Origin: Trema orientale
Taxonomy: Eukaryota; Streptophyta; Magnoliopsida; Rosales; Cannabaceae
DNA: 64,000 nt
Assembly: GCA_002914845.1 (NCBI GenBank)
Contig: JXTC01000001.1
Coordinates: 3,067,488-3,131,487, forward strand
Reading direction: 5' to 3'
Below are positions 59,623 through 64,000 of the stretch, in pieces. The translations under genes were made by a program, and so were the position numbers. Under the pieces are notes generated by a model, which was not told the origin of the DNA, did no database searches, and saw only the letters and a program-made list of their open reading frames with translations. The first letter of the stretch is position 1. Every line of letters starts with the position of its first letter.

Positions 59623-61878
59623 GAGAATAATATTAACAAATAACAAATGATAAGTAAAATAATGTTCCGCCTCTCACTCTTTCGGCACGTTTCTCTTCAA
59701 ATCACAGTTGGCACGGCATTTGCATTTATTATATGTCCCGAAACTTCATATTGGCTTATCTCAGTCTTTTCAAACTCATACTTGATTCAACTGTAATTTT
59801 AAATAATACTAATTTGGTCAAATTTTACAGATCGATTCTATTACAGATCCTTTATTTATTTATTTTTTCTTATATTGCAAGATAATGGTTGCTTTCATAA
59901 TTATGTTTCGATTTCAGTAGGGGCTTAGCTAGTTTGGATTTGTTATACTAATACAAACGTAATTATACTCTAAACAAAGAAAGTGTAAATTATACGTACA
60001 TGAAAATCAATTCTACCTAGCTATATAAATTAATTAGAAGTTTATTAATGATCTTCTCTTAAATTTCTCAGTATTCTACATGTTATTCTTTTCTTGGATA
60101 TATATTGTTGGACAGTTAAAACCCTACGTATAATATATATCAGGGTCAAATAATTTGTAGTCTAAGTCACGATAGCTTATAAACACGAGGCAATATTTTC
60201 CTCTAAAATCAACTGCTCCTAATTACGAAAAGTAGGAGGAGCTACGGACACTCCCCGGTGTTCAAGCGCCGTTGTTGATTGACTGTATGGATATCTATAA
60301 AACTCTGTGAATCCTGCAGATATCAATTAACAGCTCATGATAGACACACTTGCATATCTGTAGATTTCTTCTTTAAAAAAAATATCACTTTTGTATTCTC
60401 AAAAGAAATGGAAATAATGTAACACAAAAAGAATTAAGATATGTGTATTATTGTTATTTAAAAAAAAAAAAAAAAAAGAAAGTGAAAGACTATGGAATTC
60501 AAGTTTTCGAAGTAGCCAATTGCGAAACAATGTCTTAAGAAATGCAAGTTAAATTATAGTACCAATAGATGATTTTTAACAGCGCCCCCCATCCCTCTCC
60601 CAAAAAAAAAAAAAAAAAGGAAAGAAAGAAAGAAAGAAAGAGAAAAGCATAACTTATTTATCGACCGCTTTCAATGTTGTTATAGAAATTTAATACGAAG
60701 TACCGAGTATAGCATAACTTTGTTGTTCGTTTTCTAATAAATTAAGTTGCTAGTGTAGTGCCTATAAATGGTAGAGTTGTCAATTCATAAATATGTGTTT
60801 TTTTTTTTTCCCGCGCACTCTGCAGTATGAAAAAAATTAATGGTCCTAACTAATTGATAAATCACCATCTTGCCGTGATAATTTATTTATTCAAATGATT
60901 TATTTGTTGTTCTAAACTTCATATACGGACATTCATAACAAAATTGAATCACGACACGACTTCTCATAAAATTTTAAACTGCGAACCTTCTATGAGTCTA
61001 TGACATTGATATTGATAGCTTTTTTTTTTTTTTTTAAAGTTTGATTTTCTCAAAATGCAGGCCTATTTCTGAATACAAACTTTTTCTTACAATTTATACA
61101 AACTTATAGGCACTAAGTATAAGTTATGATTGATTTATATATATTATTTTGAAGTGTTACGATCAAAACGTGCATACCTTCACTGTATTTATTTTGCAGC
61201 TTTCTCTTTGCAAAAGATTCTATGGTAACGACAATTCACGTAAATTAATTCATTTATATTTCTCTACATTTTTTTTTTGGTATTCGTCTGTTAGTGTATT
61301 AGTAGGAGAGGGGTAAGAGTGGGGATGAATCATATATATTTATTTTTACATTTATTTATAGTGTGATCAGGCTCTTGCATTTGTAGCAATAACGCTTTTA
61401 CCCACGAGCTTGGCGAGAAGCCACCCTCCCTCTTCTCTTTACTAACTTGTAACAATTGTATCGAAAAAAAAATGTTATTTTTTTTCATTAAAAAAATAAT
61501 GCTTTTTAAAAGGTAAAAAAACAAAAATCATAAGTTTAATTAATCCCAATATCAAACGAATGGTGCAATTACATCTCAGGAGAAGGAGATGTTCTTTCCA
61601 TTTCTCGCGGGAAGAGAATTTGGTGGAGGGATGGACTTGGATCGTAGGGACTGCAAAGCGTCAAGGGAAAGCAAAGTGGGTCCCATGCCCTTATGGAACG
61701 TAACAAGTTAGAAAAGTTGGGGGACCCACAGAGGAGAACGCTTTTCTTTTCTCCACGCGGTTTTAACGTATAAATCAGACGTGGCCATGTGCTTTTCTTT
61801 TTTTTTTTTTGCTTGAAAGGCCATATGCTTGTTTCTTGATTGATTTGTATGGAGAAGGAAAAGACGCCGTTGGTGTAG

Positions 61879-61890
61879 GGCCACGTGGCC
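61879..61890. promoter_or_regulatory. 12-bp G-box palindrome
   Basis: GGCCACGTGGCC is perfectly self-complementary around CACGTG. GACGTGGCCATGTG lies about 110 bp upstream near 61780. No gene start follows within the window, so any target gene would be beyond the right edge or the site is incidental. Confidence 0.4.
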
Positions 61891-62117
61891 GCCAGTTGTG
61901 ACGCATTATAGGATATGAGCGAGTGACTGGACTGGACCCAGAGAGTCTGACTCTGACTGTATCAGTACAACACGAGAATAGTACTGCGGTTTAGAAGCCG
62001 CCACCCCAAGCCAGAATGCTATTAATGGTCCCACTCCTCCCTCAGTCCCCACTTTGGATGGACCTTGTCAACTTGTCCAATGTTAGTGTTTTGATTCAAA
62101 TCTAACCGACATATTAA

Positions 62118-62383
62118 GGCTCCCTTTGGAAACTGATTCTGGAGAAAAAAAATTGAAAAAAATATATATATTTTTTCTAAAATTTTATAAAATTTTATTC
62201 TGAAATTTTTAACTTTATTAATTAATATGTCAAAATTCTATATATTAAAACATGATATCAAATTTAATTCTCGTTTTTTTTGAAAAAAAATTATTATTTT
62301 TTATTTGGATCTAAACAGGAGAAAATAAAATTCATTAGAATTTTTTTTCTTTTCCTAAAAAAATTCAGGTTCCAAACGGAGCT
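62118..62383. mobile_element. ~266-bp MITE
   Basis: The left end GGCTCCCTTTGGAAACTGAT and the reverse complement of the right end, AGCTCCGTTTGGAACCTGAA, form an inverted repeat of about 20 bp. The interior is AT-rich and self-complementary in parts (AAAATTTTATAAAATTTTA). The GGCTCCGTTTGG end form is common in plant MITEs. No unambiguous target duplication was seen. Confidence 0.6.
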
Positions 62384-64000
62384 CAAAAGTTCAAAGAAAT
62401 CAATTTTAAGTTAAAAAAAATGAATGAGTATTTTCAAATTTGAGACTTTATATGATTACAATGTTTGTTCATTGGTTGACAATGGATTTGAGTTTCTTCT
62501 TTACTATTTACATGCATGCAGTTTTTCCCATTTTAAATAAGGTAAAAACTAAAAAGTAAAAAGACTGTTAATTGCTTGATAAGTGGAGAAAATAAGAAAA
62601 TGTGTTATTTAATAATAGACATAAGACAGTTGAAGGCTCAACAAATATTACTCCCCTATATGGGAGAGTAAAGGGGGTTGAAAAGTTGCATTTTTAATTT
62701 ACTAAGCTCACCTTACCAAACAAATGTTGCAAGATTCTAATCTAATAATACAAAGATAAATAAGTAAATTTGAAATATTATTACTTTCTATCCATACAAT
62801 TTTACATCTAATACCAAACAAATGAAAACAAAGATAATTTTTTTTTTTTTTATCTCTATGAATCGACTTTAACTTTTGGTGGAATGAAGTAGAATAATAT
62901 GGTATTTCATTGTTTGTTTAAACTAGTGAAATGGAATGAAAGAAATATTATATCAACAAAAATATCTTTATTTTTCTCTTATTCTTATAGGGCAATAATG
63001 GAAAATTAAGTTTTCAATAAATTTTTTTAAGTAGTGCAATTGTGATTATCAGATCTTGAAAGAACTGTGATTCCTTGATAGAATTATGATTCCAAATAAA
63101 TGATGATTCTTTGGTCAATAATTTAAGCAAATAAGGCAATGAGCATTGTGTAAGAATGGGCATCCTATTTCACAATCCAATCCACCAAACAAACATTACT
63201 CAAAGGAAAAATACTTTCCTTTCCAGCATATACTTTTTTTTTTTTTTAAAAAAAATCTCCAATATTTCTTCTTTATTTCCAGTTTATTATCTCTACAACT
63301 ACAACCAAACATAGTCACACCATTTAATACTAGTTTTGAGGATTATACATTGGTAATCAAACCCTCTTTACTTTAATTATATACATTAATGATATTGGGT
63401 AAAGGTTGTACGATGAAGAGTCCGGTTGTTTGCTAAGAGGAAGAGCATAATTAGGAATAAAAGAGGGGTATGAGGATTATGAAAGAAAATGGATACAAGG
63501 TCGTAGTGAGTGGATTTTGATATGTATAGTTGTTTGGTATGAGAAATTATTGAAAAACAAAATAATTAAGTAGTGGTAGGGATTTGAAATCCCAATTAAG
63601 TTGTATTTTATATCTTACCAAGACTGATTTACTTTAATTTTTTTTAAACGCCAGTTTTAATGTTATTAACATTTGTTAACTTGGGCGAATTTATGTTAAA
63701 ATCCTACACGATACAGATCAGCGAACGTATAAAACGGAACCATTAATGGTATTCAGCAGCTTTTAGGCTACGAATAAGTATTTGAGGGATAATTTATAAT
63801 TAAAATAATATATTAGGATGTGAATGCCTTTTATTTAATTTTTATTTTTAAAAAATACCTATTAGATTGAAACGTATATAAAGTTATAAACTATAACACA
63901 TGTATATATATAGTGTTACACAATTCAATGATAATTTTCTGCGGAAAATGAGAAAGCCGAAGTGGGTTTGTAATTATTGAGATTCCAAGCACCTGGTTCT
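62384..64000. other. Intergenic to window end, no gene supported
   Basis: AT-rich with several short ACCAAACAAA/TTGTTTGGT-like motifs, suggesting further small element ends. AAAAAATACCTATTAGATTG near 63849-63868 resembles one terminus of MITE family A. The frame at 63146-63376 crosses homopolymers and is not supported. Confidence 0.45.

Larger units (their letters stand above)
57736..62117. other. Intergenic, no gene supported
   Basis: About 4.4 kb, AT-rich. Contains (TTA)n at 59584-59621 and the (GAAA)n run near 60619-60645. An isolated E2F-like TTTGGCGGGAA lies at 59237-59247 and a G-box palindrome at 61879-61890. No coding region was recognised on either strand. Confidence 0.5.

Noticed and set aside
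1..64000. CRISPR arrays, operons, phage or organellar genes
   Set aside because: No regularly spaced repeats of CRISPR type, no bacterial-style gene packing and no organellar genes were seen; everything fits plant nuclear DNA.

Overview
The window is nuclear DNA of a flowering plant, most likely a eudicot. It is AT-rich, has GT-AG introns and microsatellites, and is full of plant retrotransposons and small inverted-repeat elements. Three host genes are readable. The species cannot be fixed from the sequence, and there is no bacterial, organellar or viral gene content.

Layout. 1-3308 is the decayed 3' part of a Ty1/copia retrotransposon with its 3' LTR. This LTR abuts a 98-bp tip of a second, reversed LTR (3310-3407), and a Ty3/gypsy-like LTR follows (about 3481-5155). 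5156-10900 is intergenic, with members of a ~240-bp MITE family and an 80-bp Mutator-type MITE. 10918-13208 (minus) is a trehalose-6-phosphate phosphatase gene in ten coding exons, one partly lost at a single-N assembly gap. 13500-18530 is intergenic, with an old LTR fragment, a microsatellite and another MITE copy. 18531-24307 is a complete but inactivated copia element with 5-bp target duplications. 24313-35640 is mostly featureless, with a ~677-bp MITE at 31980-32656 and two possible retroposon fragments. 35644-40601 (plus) is an intact 13-exon ERGIC3/Erv46 gene.

41544-48788 is a composite: a probable PIF/Harbinger derivative with a broken ORF1-like gene and an array of 94-bp repeats, into which a Tnt1-94-like copia element (41729-46790) has jumped with a CTCTT duplication. 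A tRNA-derived SINE with an 18-bp perfect target duplication sits at 49373-49534. 52570-53661 (minus) is a RAP2.4-type AP2/ERF gene with a likely 5'UTR intron and ABRE/DRE-like motifs upstream. 53760-64000 is otherwise intergenic with several candidate MITEs.

The three host genes (trehalose signalling, early secretory cargo receptor, stress transcription factor) are unrelated neighbours. Most of the structure comes from nested transposon insertion, decay of cytosine-rich codons into stops, and repeated short tandem duplications of 44-62 bp. No wholly new system was identified. The most distinctive structure is the nested Harbinger/Tnt1-like composite.
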